DNA of 19,213 nucleotides from Flectobacillus sp. (GTDB lineage: Bacteria; Bacteroidota; Bacteroidia; Cytophagales; Spirosomataceae). The stretch is taken from the NCBI GenBank assembly GCA_029865665.1, contig JARXAV010000289.1, forward strand, positions 1-19,213, given 5' to 3'. The notes under the pieces were generated by a model that saw only the letters and a program-made list of their open reading frames with translations, did not search any database and was not told where the DNA came from. Numbering within the stretch: the stretch's first letter is position 1; every line of letters begins with the position of its first letter. Of the stretch, positions 8,368 to 15,763 are shown in pieces. The translations under genes and the position numbers were made by a program.

Positions 8368-8486
8368 CTTCGTTTTTTTTACAAATTTTGCTCTAAAATC
8401 AATCATTTCACTTACCCGTTTTACGGCATCAATTACCAGTTTCACGGATTATCATTAGTTACTAAAAAAGCATTTGTGATTTTTCG

Positions 8487-8494
8487 TATTTTTG
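8487..8494 (+). promoter_or_regulatory. Bacteroidota -7 promoter box for the araC-type gene
   Basis: TATTTTTG matches TAnnTTTG exactly and lies 20 bases before the ATG at 8515. This favours that ATG over the upstream in-frame GTG at 8476, which would sit upstream of the promoter. No good -33 TTTG is seen at the usual distance. Confidence 0.5.
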
Positions 8495-8514
8495 ATTCAA
8501 AAGCATCAACGAAC

Positions 8515-9414
8515 ATGGGAAAAATTGAAAAACTTAGTAGCATTGCACAGTTTAATTCCCAAAGAGGACAAGAAACCTTGCATCCTTTGGTGAGTATATT
8601 AGACCAAACCAAATCCTGTCAAATTGTGGCTAAAAGTCAATTTTCGGAACTTTATGTTATTTTTTTAAAAGACTTGAAATGTGAAGAGTTTAAGTATGGA
8701 CGAAATCACTATGATTATGAAGAACAAACCTTACTTTTTATTTCACCAAATCAAGTATTTGGTATAGAGGCATCTGACGTTAGAATGGTACAACCTACTG
8801 GCTGGGCATTAGCTTTTCACCCTGATTTTATTCGAGGGACTTCGTTAGGTAAACGTTTACATGAATACAGATTTTTTTCCTATAATATTAACGAAGCACT
8901 ACACATTTCGGCACGTGAGCGACAAATTGTTTTGGAATGTTTTAATAAAATAAAAGATGAACTTGAAAGAGGTATCGACCAACATAGTAAAATGCTGATA
9001 TTAAGTAACATAGAATTGTTTCTCAATTATTGTGTTCGTTTTTTCGACCGTCAATTTATTACTCGTGAAAATATAAACAAGGATGTTTTAGTTAGATTTG
9101 AACAACTACTCAATGATTATTTTGAGTCGAATGAGCCACAAATGATAGGTTTACCCACTGTTGTTTATTGTGCAGAAAAGATGAATTTATCAGCTAATTA
9201 TTTTGGGGATTTAGTGAAGAAAGAAACTGGAAAGTCGGCCTTAGAATACATACAGACCAAAATCATAAATATTGCCAAAGAAAAAATTTTTGACCCAAGC
9301 ACCTCTATTAGCGAAATAGCTTACCAAATGGGTTATAAATACCCACAACATTTTACCCGATTATTTAAGCAAAAAGTAGGTATAAGTCCAAATGAGTGGC
9401 GGGGACAGAATTGA
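8515..9414 (+). CDS. AraC-family transcriptional regulator
   Basis: A 299-residue protein. The N-terminal two thirds resemble the beta-rich sensing domain of AraC/XylS regulators (FISPNQVFGIE, GWALAFHPDFI). The C-terminal 100 residues carry the double HTH with the strong second-helix signature SISEIAYQMGYKYPQHFTRL followed by FKQKVGISPNEWR. It binds DNA, probably activating transcription in response to a small molecule. The best candidate target is the divergent cupin-MBL gene, and possibly the redox operon at 331-4093, since such enzymes are often placed beside AraC regulators in Bacteroidota (inference). Start chosen at ATG 8515 because of the promoter box at 8487. Confidence 0.92.
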   Translation: MGKIEKLSSIAQFNSQRGQETLHPLVSILDQTKSCQIVAKSQFSELYVIFLKDLKCEEFKYGRNHYDYEEQTLLFISPNQVFGIEASDVRMVQPTGWALAFHPDFIRGTSLGKRLHEYRFFSYNINEALHISARERQIVLECFNKIKDELERGIDQHSKMLILSNIELFLNYCVRFFDRQFITRENINKDVLVRFEQLLNDYFESNEPQMIGLPTVVYCAEKMNLSANYFGDLVKKETGKSALEYIQTKIINIAKEKIFDPSTSISEIAYQMGYKYPQHFTRLFKQKVGISPNEWRGQN

Positions 9415-9486
9415 TATATAGTCGTTTTTAGACAGAAGAAGCTGTTTACAACTAATCTTCATTAGTATTTTTAATACCTAGTAATG

Positions 9487-9512
9487 ACACCTATCAATCA
9501 TTTGATAGGTGT
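9487..9512. terminator. Perfect 11-bp hairpin after araC-type gene
   Basis: Arms ACACCTATCAA and TTGATAGGTGT with a TCAT loop, 73 bases past the araC stop. No T-tract follows, so its role as a terminator is uncertain. Confidence 0.4.
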
Positions 9513-9537
9513 GTAAGTACCTCATTGAATCAAAAGG

Positions 9538-9572
9538 AATATTTCACCATGTAACTTACATGGTGAAATATT
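9538..9572. repeat. 17-bp-arm perfect palindrome between convergent genes
   Basis: AATATTTCACCATGTAA and its exact complement flank a single C at 9555. It sits between the convergent araC and glycosidase genes, flanked by A-rich and T-rich bases, so it may terminate both transcripts or be a palindromic protein-binding or REP-like site. The rest of 9415-9731 shows no gene: apparent frames there overlap the palindromes and look random. Confidence 0.6.
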
Positions 9573-9731
9573 TAGCTTACATTTTTATATTTCCAATCCC
9601 TTATTTTCTCCTCCAATTCTTCTTGAAACTATATTTTTGTGAGTATTTTAGACAAATACATATAATTCTACAACAGATTTGTATTTTGGCTCAAATGGTG
9701 ATTATAACCTAATAAGGGACTTGCAACATAC

Positions 9732-11441
9732 TTATTTATATCTGAAAACTTTAAAACGCATAACTTTAAATTCTTCAGTTGCTGGAAATGCTACTGCCGC
9801 TGTGGTTGGGTCTTTTTTGAAGCCAAAACCAGCATCACCTCCCATACTTGTAAAAGATTCGTCACCGTTGAGTCTCCGAATTGGTTTCCATATATCCTTA
9901 TCGAAATAGCCTTCTTCTATCAATTCAATATCTAAAAATGGTAAATCCCGATTAGTTTTTTTTGCTTTGAGTTCAATATTGAAGTGCTTGCCAACAATGA
10001 TAAATTCATCTTCACCGATATTAATGAGTAGTCCACCTGCTATTCCTGGCTTTGGATCTTTTGATGGAATCCCAACAAAAACCAATGAAAAATCAATAAT
10101 AGTTTTGCCAATATTTGCTTGAATTGAATAATCACCTAAATCAAAGTTTTGTATAGGTTTATTTTTATCAAGCAGTATTCCCGTCATTTTATTTGTACTT
10201 TGATACTTCAAAACAACGTCTTTTACTTTTGACAAAGCCTTATATGCAGGTGTAAACGGATCTTCATCAGGAGTTTGGTCGTCAATTCCAAATGGTGAAA
10301 GACCTAAAACATTCTGACTTCCAAGTGCATACATAGTTTCAAAAACTGCTTTCGCATCGTGTCTAATTTCAGCTATAAAAATTGGATTATCACTCCGTCT
10401 GTATGTTTCTATGACAGAATTAGCATCAGGAATATAAATATCAGGGGTAATTATATCAATGGCAGGTGCTGCCAATCTCCACAAGTCTAAGGTATGCGGA
10501 ATAGGTCCACCACTTGGATACTTTCCTGGATAAGATAAATGTGGCTGCTTTATCCAAGCATTAACATACATCGGAATCGGATACTCTGATTTGCCAGCTT
10601 CAGTCACTGTCCCTATAAAATGAGCATAATGATATACACTGAATAACTCCTCAGTTAAGAAACTTAAATTTTTCCAGTCGGTGGTTGTAGTATCGCTTTT
10701 ACCAAATACCTCTTCCCAATTACCTTTTATTTTACTGCCGTTTGCCTTCCAAGCTTTCTCTAATTCGGGTTGTAATTGATTATTTTTCAAATAATTGATA
10801 ACTTCTAATGGCACTTGCGATTGATATAATTTATCACCCACATAATCACGTGGTGTGTAAAATAATCCAACTTCATTTTCAATTTGAGCCATGATGACCG
10901 TTTGCTCCTTTTCGTCAAAATCTCGGATGTGTTTCATCAAAGCTTTGAAGGCATGAGCATCTGCTTTCAACGTTTCATCGCCAAAAGCAGATAGAATTTG
11001 AAGGTTCTTTCCATTTTTATCCTTGGCATAAGGATATTTAACAGAATTATGTTTTACCCAACTCGGTACATACGTAGAATAGCCATTTTTCCATGTTCCA
11101 AACCATAAAATAACCAGCTTTAGATTTTGCTTCCGCACACCCAAAATCATACTATCAACCAAACTGAAATCAAATTTACCCTCCGTAGGTTCTATCAATT
11201 CCCAATAGACAGGTGCAACCACGGTATTGAGGTTTTTCTTTTTCACTTGTTCCCAAATCGGACGCATGTAGTCGGCATTAGACGTAGAAGAATTATGCAA
11301 TTCGCCACCTAAAATCAAAAAAGGTTTTTCATTCACAATCAATTGTGACGTATCTCCTTTTTTCTGCAAATGAGGTATGGATTCATTTTGTCCATATAGA
11401 TAGCTACTTATCAATAGGAAAATGCACAGGTATTTTTTCAT
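9732..11441 (-). CDS. Secreted GH35-type beta-galactosidase with C-terminal DUF5597-like region
   Basis: Start chosen at ATG 11441 (569 residues), which opens with a signal peptide MKKYLCIFLLISSYLYG. The TIM barrel follows: LILGGELHNSS near 42, TVVAPVYWELIEPTEGKFDF near 73-92, acid/base candidate Glu190 in QIENEVG, and nucleophile candidate Glu358 in FIAEIRHD. The C-terminal part from about 400 resembles the DUF5597 domain found in GH35 enzymes that cut beta-galactosides from plant polysaccharides such as xyloglucan. It would act in the periplasm or outside the cell. It stands alone, with no transporter (SusCD) or other polysaccharide genes nearby, and is convergent with the araC gene. The specific substrate is inferred from family only. 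Confidence 0.87.
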   Translation of the reverse strand: MKKYLCIFLLISSYLYGQNESIPHLQKKGDTSQLIVNEKPFLILGGELHNSSTSNADYMRPIWEQVKKKNLNTVVAPVYWELIEPTEGKFDFSLVDSMILGVRKQNLKLVILWFGTWKNGYSTYVPSWVKHNSVKYPYAKDKNGKNLQILSAFGDETLKADAHAFKALMKHIRDFDEKEQTVIMAQIENEVGLFYTPRDYVGDKLYQSQVPLEVINYLKNNQLQPELEKAWKANGSKIKGNWEEVFGKSDTTTTDWKNLSFLTEELFSVYHYAHFIGTVTEAGKSEYPIPMYVNAWIKQPHLSYPGKYPSGGPIPHTLDLWRLAAPAIDIITPDIYIPDANSVIETYRRSDNPIFIAEIRHDAKAVFETMYALGSQNVLGLSPFGIDDQTPDEDPFTPAYKALSKVKDVVLKYQSTNKMTGILLDKNKPIQNFDLGDYSIQANIGKTIIDFSLVFVGIPSKDPKPGIAGGLLINIGEDEFIIVGKHFNIELKAKKTNRDLPFLDIELIEEGYFDKDIWKPIRRLNGDESFTSMGGDAGFGFKKDPTTAAVAFPATEEFKVMRFKVFRYK

Positions 11442-11784
11442 TAAATTAGTTGTTTGAAATTTTAAGATTACGCATCTAAACAGAAGCAAGTTTCCATAAA
11501 TTCTGTTTGCGTTCTACCTCAACCTGTTAAATACCTTTGCATATTTCTTAGCATGTTTTGCCAAAATAGCACTAACTGATTTTAGGTTTTCATAATAAAC
11601 GCAGTGGCTTCCATCGTATAATGGATTGAACCACTTGAATTGGATTAGTTAAAGTTATTAATGCATCTTACAAAAGTAAAATGCAAAATTTCATTCTATT
11701 TATCAGGGTTATGCTATTGATTAACAAAAACAATCCATTATAAATGATTATTTGTCTGGCCATTGCCACCCTAAAAAGAGGTTC
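11442..11784. other. Non-coding region upstream of the glycosidase gene
   Basis: No gene recognised. On the minus strand TACTTTTG (11678-11671) fits the TAnnTTTG -7 box and could drive the glycosidase with a leader of about 220 bases, but no -33 box supports it. A short minus-strand stretch reading SVSAILAKHAKKYAKVFN near 11525-11590 may be a coding relic; I cannot identify it. Confidence 0.35.
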
Positions 11785-12137
11785 TCATAACAATTTGCCG
11801 AAAATATACGGTTTTAAACTCAATCATAAAAGGTTACAAATTATACAGATGAGGCTTACAGTAGCCTTCTCACTACTTTTACCACTCATAAATCCTGAAA
11901 ACACGTTGGCGGTTTTTTCCTGATAACGAGTGATAACACCTGATATCAAGTCTGAAAACGACCTGAAATTACTTTTGTTATCAGATGCAATCATTTGATA
12001 AACAGAGTATTACTTAGTTATTCGGCTATTTTTAAAAAACGAAGCGTCTGTTATCACTTGTTTCCAGCAAGAAGTCATTGATTATAAACTGACTAGTCTA
12101 CGGATAGAGTCTTGTAGGGCTGTTCTGAAAGCATCGC
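11785..12137. repeat. Array B module: diverged copy of array A with TGATAAC boxes
   Basis: Homologous to 5005-5370 over its whole length: TCAATCATAAAAGGTTACAA at 11820-11839, GCGGTTTTTTCCTG near 11909, CTATTTTTAAAAAACGAAG near 12026, and CATTGATTATAAAC near 12077. Boxes start at 11896, 11921, 11931, 11941, 11953, 11964, 11976, 11986, 11996, 12049 and 12059: the same eleven positions and spacings as array A. The cores differ: TGATAACG, TGATAACA, TGATATCA, TGAAAACG, TGTTATCA, TGCAATCA and so on, instead of TGTTAACA. The left end carries a degraded start (ATGATTGAG, minus strand) like that of the transposase beside array A. The right end is the tail of the hsdR relic. No initiator gene adjoins it. 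Confidence 0.75.
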
Positions 12138-12643
12138 CAATCATTTTCATTAGGGCCAAATCTCGATTTTGAATGTCTGGATTATCGACATAATGGGTTT
12201 TGAAATTGGCGTGTTCTTGTTCCAAGCGGGCGATACTTACAAATTTTACTCGTTGCTCTTCGGGTGTTGCCTCCTAGCCTTGAAACCATTTTTCATTAAA
12301 ACTTACCATAAAAATTTCGTCTGGGTCGGCTGCAAAGTGAACAAGACAACGCCCAAATTGCAATAAAGGCTGTTTATTATCTCGTTGATTTTTATACTGA
12401 TTTAAGCCATGTACTCAGGCGTTTTGTCCTGTCCATAGGTTCTTTAATTCGATGCTAATGATGGCTAATCCGTTGATAAAGATTACCATATCTAGTTCTT
12501 CACAGGGATTAGTCATGGGATAGGCGACCTGACGAGTTAGGGAAAATTCGTTTTTTCAAAATTCTCCCGAATCTCTTTTCCGCTTGATGCTAAGTACATT
12601 ACCCTTTGACTTCAATTGAGTTAATAAGTTGTTCAAACTTCAT
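12093..12643 (-). pseudogene. hsdR: Relic of type I restriction enzyme subunit R (hsdR)
   Basis: The ATG at 12643 overlaps the end of the YhcG-like gene (ATGAAGTTTGA). Beyond a stop and a frameshift the minus strand reads LTRQVAYPMTNPCEELDMV, IFINGLAIISIELKN, WTGQNA, stop, VHGLNQYKNQRDNKQPLLQF and GRCLVHFAADPDEIFM. This is the N-terminal nuclease region of HsdR, including the E-x-K motif in IELKN. After WFQG and a TAG the same frame runs through HANFKTHYVDNPDIQNRDLA and DAFRTALQDSIRRLVSL to a TAA. I take this as the HsdR C-terminal tail joined by a large internal deletion (inference). At least three nonsense or frameshift lesions and loss of the helicase motor make it inactive. The last residues lie inside the array B homology. 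Confidence 0.75.
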
Positions 12644-13643
12644 GTGTAGGATGTTTTTCTAGTTTCGTTTCAATGGCTTGTTTCAATTGTGTCTCGGTTG
12701 GTAATATCAATTCATACTTACTGGCAACAATATGTTTTTGATTGTCGGGCAAGCTAAACTTTACGACCGTATCATTTTTATCGGTACACAACAAAATACC
12801 AATCGTAGGGTTTTCGTGGGCTAAACGTTCCACTCGGTCATAATAATTGACATACATCTGCAATTGTCCCACGTCTTGATGAGTCAATTTATGTGTTTTG
12901 ATTTCGATTACTACAAAACATTGCAATAAACGGTTATAGAAAACCAAATCCACAAAAAACTCATCATCTTCCAATAAGATACGTTTTTGTCGAGCCACAA
13001 ACGAGAAACCGTTACCCATTTCCAGTAAAAAGTCCTGCAAGTGTGTAATGATAGCTTGTTCTAAATCTTTTTCGTAATAACTGCTTTCCCGTTTGAGTCC
13101 CAAAAACTCCAAAAACATAGGGTCTTTGATAATCTCTTTCGCTTCCGAAACCTGTTTTTCACCATTTGCAACTGCCAGTACACTTTCTTTGTCATTACTC
13201 ATTAAAAGTCTTTCGTACAGAAGGCTATTAATTTGGCGTTCGAGTTGTCGAGAAGTCCAGTGATTTTTGATACTTTCTGCAATATAAAAAGCTCTTTTGT
13301 CGGTATCTTCTACAGCTAATAATAATTTGTACTGTGTCCAGTTCAATTGCGTCCGCAGTGCGGACGCAATTGGAAAAAACCTATAAAATTTTCGACAACG
13401 TTCTAATTGTCTGATACCAAATCCCGAACCAAATTCAGGTTCTAATTGCTTAGAAAGATATTTTATGAGATACTTTCCATACTCAGCACGGTCTTTGCCC
13501 TGCTGTTCTTCCTCAAAAATGTACTTACCGATATGCCAATACATGAGTGTACGTTCGTAGTCAACTGCCCGAACAGCTCTTTCTTGTGCTTCTTTAATAA
13601 CAGCCCTAATTTGGCTAACAAGTGTAGTGTTTATTAATTCCAT
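12633..13643 (-). CDS. YhcG/DUF1016-family PD-(D/E)XK nuclease
   Basis: A 336-residue intact protein. The N-terminal DUF1016 domain has the typical RTLMYWHIGKYI at 31-42, EYGKYLIKYLSKQL at 54-67, FGIRQLERCRKFYRFFP at 75-91 and NWTQYKLLL at 101-109. The C-terminal nuclease domain carries DLVFYNRLL with Asp232, then VVIEIKTHK with Glu247 and Lys249, and GQLQMYVNYYD. Such proteins are often encoded between the genes of type I restriction-modification loci, as here between hsdM and hsdR relics; others are stand-alone defence or mobile-element proteins. Its survival while its neighbours decayed suggests independent function (inference). Residues 91-100 (PIASALRTQL) are encoded by a 29-base perfect palindrome. 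Confidence 0.9.
   Translation of the reverse strand: MELINTTLVSQIRAVIKEAQERAVRAVDYERTLMYWHIGKYIFEEEQQGKDRAEYGKYLIKYLSKQLEPEFGSGFGIRQLERCRKFYRFFPIASALRTQLNWTQYKLLLAVEDTDKRAFYIAESIKNHWTSRQLERQINSLLYERLLMSNDKESVLAVANGEKQVSEAKEIIKDPMFLEFLGLKRESSYYEKDLEQAIITHLQDFLLEMGNGFSFVARQKRILLEDDEFFVDLVFYNRLLQCFVVIEIKTHKLTHQDVGQLQMYVNYYDRVERLAHENPTIGILLCTDKNDTVVKFSLPDNQKHIVASKYELILPTETQLKQAIETKLEKHPTHEV
13344..13372. repeat. 29-base perfect palindrome inside the yhcG-like coding region
   Basis: CAATTGCGTCCGCA and its exact complement flank a central G at 13358. It is more GC-rich than its surroundings and encodes residues 91-100 of the nuclease in frame. Confidence 0.75.
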
Positions 13644-13673
13644 TGAAGGTTATGTTGGTTTAACTAATATGCC

Positions 13674-13702
13674 AGATTTGGCAGACAGCATCTGCCAAAT
13701 CT
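13674..13702. repeat. 12-bp perfect inverted repeat upstream of the yhcG-like gene
   Basis: AGATTTGGCAGA and TCTGCCAAATCT flank a CAGCA loop, 30 bases ahead of the yhcG-like start. It could be a terminator or attenuator, an operator, or a mobile palindromic element; no T-tract follows on either strand. Confidence 0.6.
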
Positions 13703-13798
13703 AAAACGCTTAAATTTCAATCTAAAATAAGCCCAAAATCTCATGAATCAAACCATCACTTTCATTTTAGAGTGTGAGTATGTGAGCTGTAACGTCCT

Positions 13799-13999
13799 CT
13801 ACAGTTTATGACGGTAAAATTGGTTGTTAAAACTAATTTCATAACCAATTTCGGTAGCCTCCAAATTGAGACAAGCCTCCGAAACGTGTGGTTTTATTTC
13901 TCATACAAAATAACATCACGGTACTTTACGTCAAGGAGACAATCGTCGGCAATCGACCAGATACAAGGAAACTAATTTATTATGAGTAGCAGTATTCAT
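13799..13999 (-). pseudogene. hsdM: Relic of type I methyltransferase subunit M (hsdM)
   Basis: The ATG at 13999 opens MNTATHNKLVS, as HsdM proteins commonly begin. After a frameshift it reads SIADDCLLDVKYRDVIL, matching the N-terminal W.IAD..LRD.Y....YRDVILP motif. Then, with most of the gene missing, it reads LNLEATEIGYEISFNNQFYRHK, matching the IGYEIPFTR.FY.Y motif near the HsdM C-terminus, to a TAG at 13801-13799. About 65 codons remain of roughly 500, and the SAM-binding and NPPF motifs are gone. Order and strand (hsdM, yhcG-like, hsdR) fit one ancestral type I R-M operon. No hsdS is recognisable. Confidence 0.7.
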
Positions 14000-14525
14000 G
14001 GCAATTGGTTAAAATGTAGGGAGCGTTAGCATTTAAGATAAATGCCTTCTAATACTAAATTCTCGCAATTTACGATAGAATTTTAAGAATCATGGATTGA
14101 TTCTGATGAGATAGACTCAATAAGGCTTTTTTGTCAGCGATAATGCTAGTGACAATTTGATTTTAAGAGCTTTTTTTTATTGCTCCCTATAAATGATAGC
14201 TAAACGCTATTATAAATCAATACAGAGCAAAAAAAGGGCACTTTAACCCATTGTTAACCCTACTAATAGTATGAGATAAGTAATAGATTGTATAATTTAG
14301 GCTAAAATGGTGTTAAAAGTAGGCGGAATTAGTAATGAAAATCAATAAACTAAACTTTTAGTTCACGGCCTCTTTGGTATTTTCTTGTCTTTGATTTTTT
14401 TGTTTTTTTTTGTCGTGTATTTTTTCCTTAAAAGCCCCCAACAAATATTTGTCATTTTTTCTTTTTATTTGTTATTATTTGAATGGTTTGTAAAATGTTG
14501 ATATTTAGATAATTACAGCTTTAAA
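14000..14525. other. Non-coding AT-rich leader of the second replicon
   Basis: No gene recognised. It holds a small hairpin (AGAATCA, TGGAT loop, TGATTCT, 14086-14104), two TTAACCC copies near 14243-14260, and a very T-rich stretch at about 14380-14480 next to the iterons. The T-rich tract is a good candidate for the unwinding element of the RepB2 origin (inference). Confidence 0.45.
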
Positions 14526-14646
14526 AGTTGTAAAAAAGTCGGTAATTAGTTGTAAAAAAGTCGGTAATTAGTTGTAAAAAAGTCGGTAATTAGTTGTAAA
14601 AAAGTCGGTCAAACGGGGTTTAAAAGTTGTAAAAAAGTCGGTAATT
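14526..14646 (+). repeat. Iteron array of the RepB2 origin
   Basis: Five direct repeats share AGTTGTAAAAAAGTCGGT. Three (14526, 14548, 14570) run head-to-tail at 22 bp and include the trailing AATT. The fourth (14592) keeps only the first 18 bases and is followed by CAAACGGGG. The fifth (14625-14646) is complete and starts 33 bp after the fourth. The 22 and 33 bp steps keep all copies on one face of the helix. They lie just upstream of the rep promoter, as usual for Rep_3 origins, so RepB2 binding could both initiate replication and repress its own gene. Confidence 0.9.
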
Positions 14647-14666
14647 AGTTGTTTTCATTAGTTGTA

Positions 14667-14698
14667 CTTGCTTTTTTTAATACAACTTTATATTTTTG
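14667..14698 (+). promoter_or_regulatory. Promoter of repB2
   Basis: TATTTTTG at 14691-14698 matches TAnnTTTG. CTTG ends at 14670, 20 bases upstream, and partly matches the -33 TTTG. It lies between the iterons and the ATG at 14721. Confidence 0.6.
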
Positions 14699-14720
14699 TA
14701 TAAAATCTTACTATAATATA

Positions 14721-15650
14721 ATGACACAGACCGATACACCTCAAGAAGTAACCCTTTGGCAAAGTAACTTCATTACATCAGCCAAATACGAAATGTCTGC
14801 CCTAGAGAAAAATATTATTTATATGGTAATGGCACAAATTCGAAAAGAAGATACCGCAGAAAAAGTGTATCTCGTATCAGCCAAAGAATTAATGCTATTG
14901 ACAGGCAATGAAGTAAAGTATGCCGACTTTCAGAAAGCCACAGCCAAGCTAATAACACGCTTGTTGCAAGGCACATTAGCCAACGGCAATTTTTTACAAA
15001 CAACCTTTGTTTCTAGTGCCGAATACCTCAAAGGACAAGGACTAATTGAAATTACTATTTCGCCCAAAATACGTCCTTTTTACATTGATTTAAAACGAGA
15101 ATTTACCACTTTCCAACTAAATATTGCCCTTAATCTACATACGGTTTATGCCAAACGCTTGTATGAAATTTTTTCCATGTACAAAAACATGAAAGACAAG
15201 ACCTTTACCATCAACCTACTAGATTTAAAACAACGTCTTTTACTCATAGACGAAAAAACAGGAAGAGACAAATACGAAAAGTTTACCCATTTCAAAAAAG
15301 CCGTATTAGATCCAGCAGAACGAGAGATAAACGCCAAATCAGATATATCCTTTAGCTACGTAGCCATTGAAGGAAATAAAGCAGGACGTGGAAGAAAACC
15401 CGTTGAGCAATTAGAATTTACCGTAACCTATACCGAGCCAATCGAACGCTATTCGTTTGATGATAATAACCTACCGTTATTTACCCGATTAACCACACAG
15501 TTTAACTTACGCAAAGACCAAGCAACTAAAATATTAGAAAACTTTCAACCGATTGAAATCAATAAAATGCTTTATGATATTCACCTCAAAGTCATCAATA
15601 AAGAAGTGACAAACATTGGAGCTTATACCGCAAAAGCATTTGGGTTTTAA
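14721..15650 (+). CDS. repB: Rep_3-family plasmid replication initiator (RepB2)
   Basis: Start chosen at ATG 14721 (309 residues): it lies downstream of a good promoter, while the extended frame from 14649 runs through promoter and iteron sequence. The N-terminal winged helix has KYEMSALEKNIIYMVMAQI (about residues 23-41), as in many Rep_3 proteins of Bacteroidota. The second domain follows: LNLHTVYAKRLYEIFSMYKN, then FKKAVLDPAEREIN and a basic KAGRGRKPV. It should bind the 18-22 bp iterons at 14526-14646 and the single copy just after its stop. It shares only fold-level similarity with RepB1, so the two represent unrelated replicons. It is convergent with parB across a terminator. Confidence 0.92.
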   Translation: MTQTDTPQEVTLWQSNFITSAKYEMSALEKNIIYMVMAQIRKEDTAEKVYLVSAKELMLLTGNEVKYADFQKATAKLITRLLQGTLANGNFLQTTFVSSAEYLKGQGLIEITISPKIRPFYIDLKREFTTFQLNIALNLHTVYAKRLYEIFSMYKNMKDKTFTINLLDLKQRLLLIDEKTGRDKYEKFTHFKKAVLDPAEREINAKSDISFSYVAIEGNKAGRGRKPVEQLEFTVTYTEPIERYSFDDNNLPLFTRLTTQFNLRKDQATKILENFQPIEINKMLYDIHLKVINKEVTNIGAYTAKAFGF

Positions 15651-15657
15651 TTTTATT

Positions 15658-15675
15658 AGTTGTAAAAAAGTCGGT
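15658..15675 (+). repeat. Isolated iteron downstream of repB2
   Basis: AGTTGTAAAAAAGTCGGT, identical to the 18-base core of the upstream iterons, starts 8 bases after the repB2 stop. It could allow RepB2-mediated looping across the gene. Confidence 0.85.
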
Positions 15676-15697
15676 CAAAAACCCCATTACTTAAACG

Positions 15698-15742
15698 AAA
15701 CCAGAAAGTACTCACTTTTATTTGGATGGTACTTTCTGGTTT
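15698..15742. terminator. Bidirectional terminator between repB2 and parB
   Basis: AAACCAGAAAGTAC (15698-15711) pairs perfectly with GTACTTTCTGGTTT (15729-15742), loop 17 bases, followed by T-rich sequence. Placed between convergent genes. Confidence 0.8.
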
Positions 15743-15763
15743 TTTATTTCAACATTGAACCGT

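Noticed and set aside
9509..9712. 67-codon plus-strand frame after the araC-type gene
   Set aside because: It runs through both palindromes and AT-rich spacer, with low-complexity hydrophobic sequence and no convincing start signal.
14526..14646. Possible CRISPR array
   Set aside because: Repeats are contiguous with no unique spacers and lie beside a Rep_3 gene, so they are iterons.
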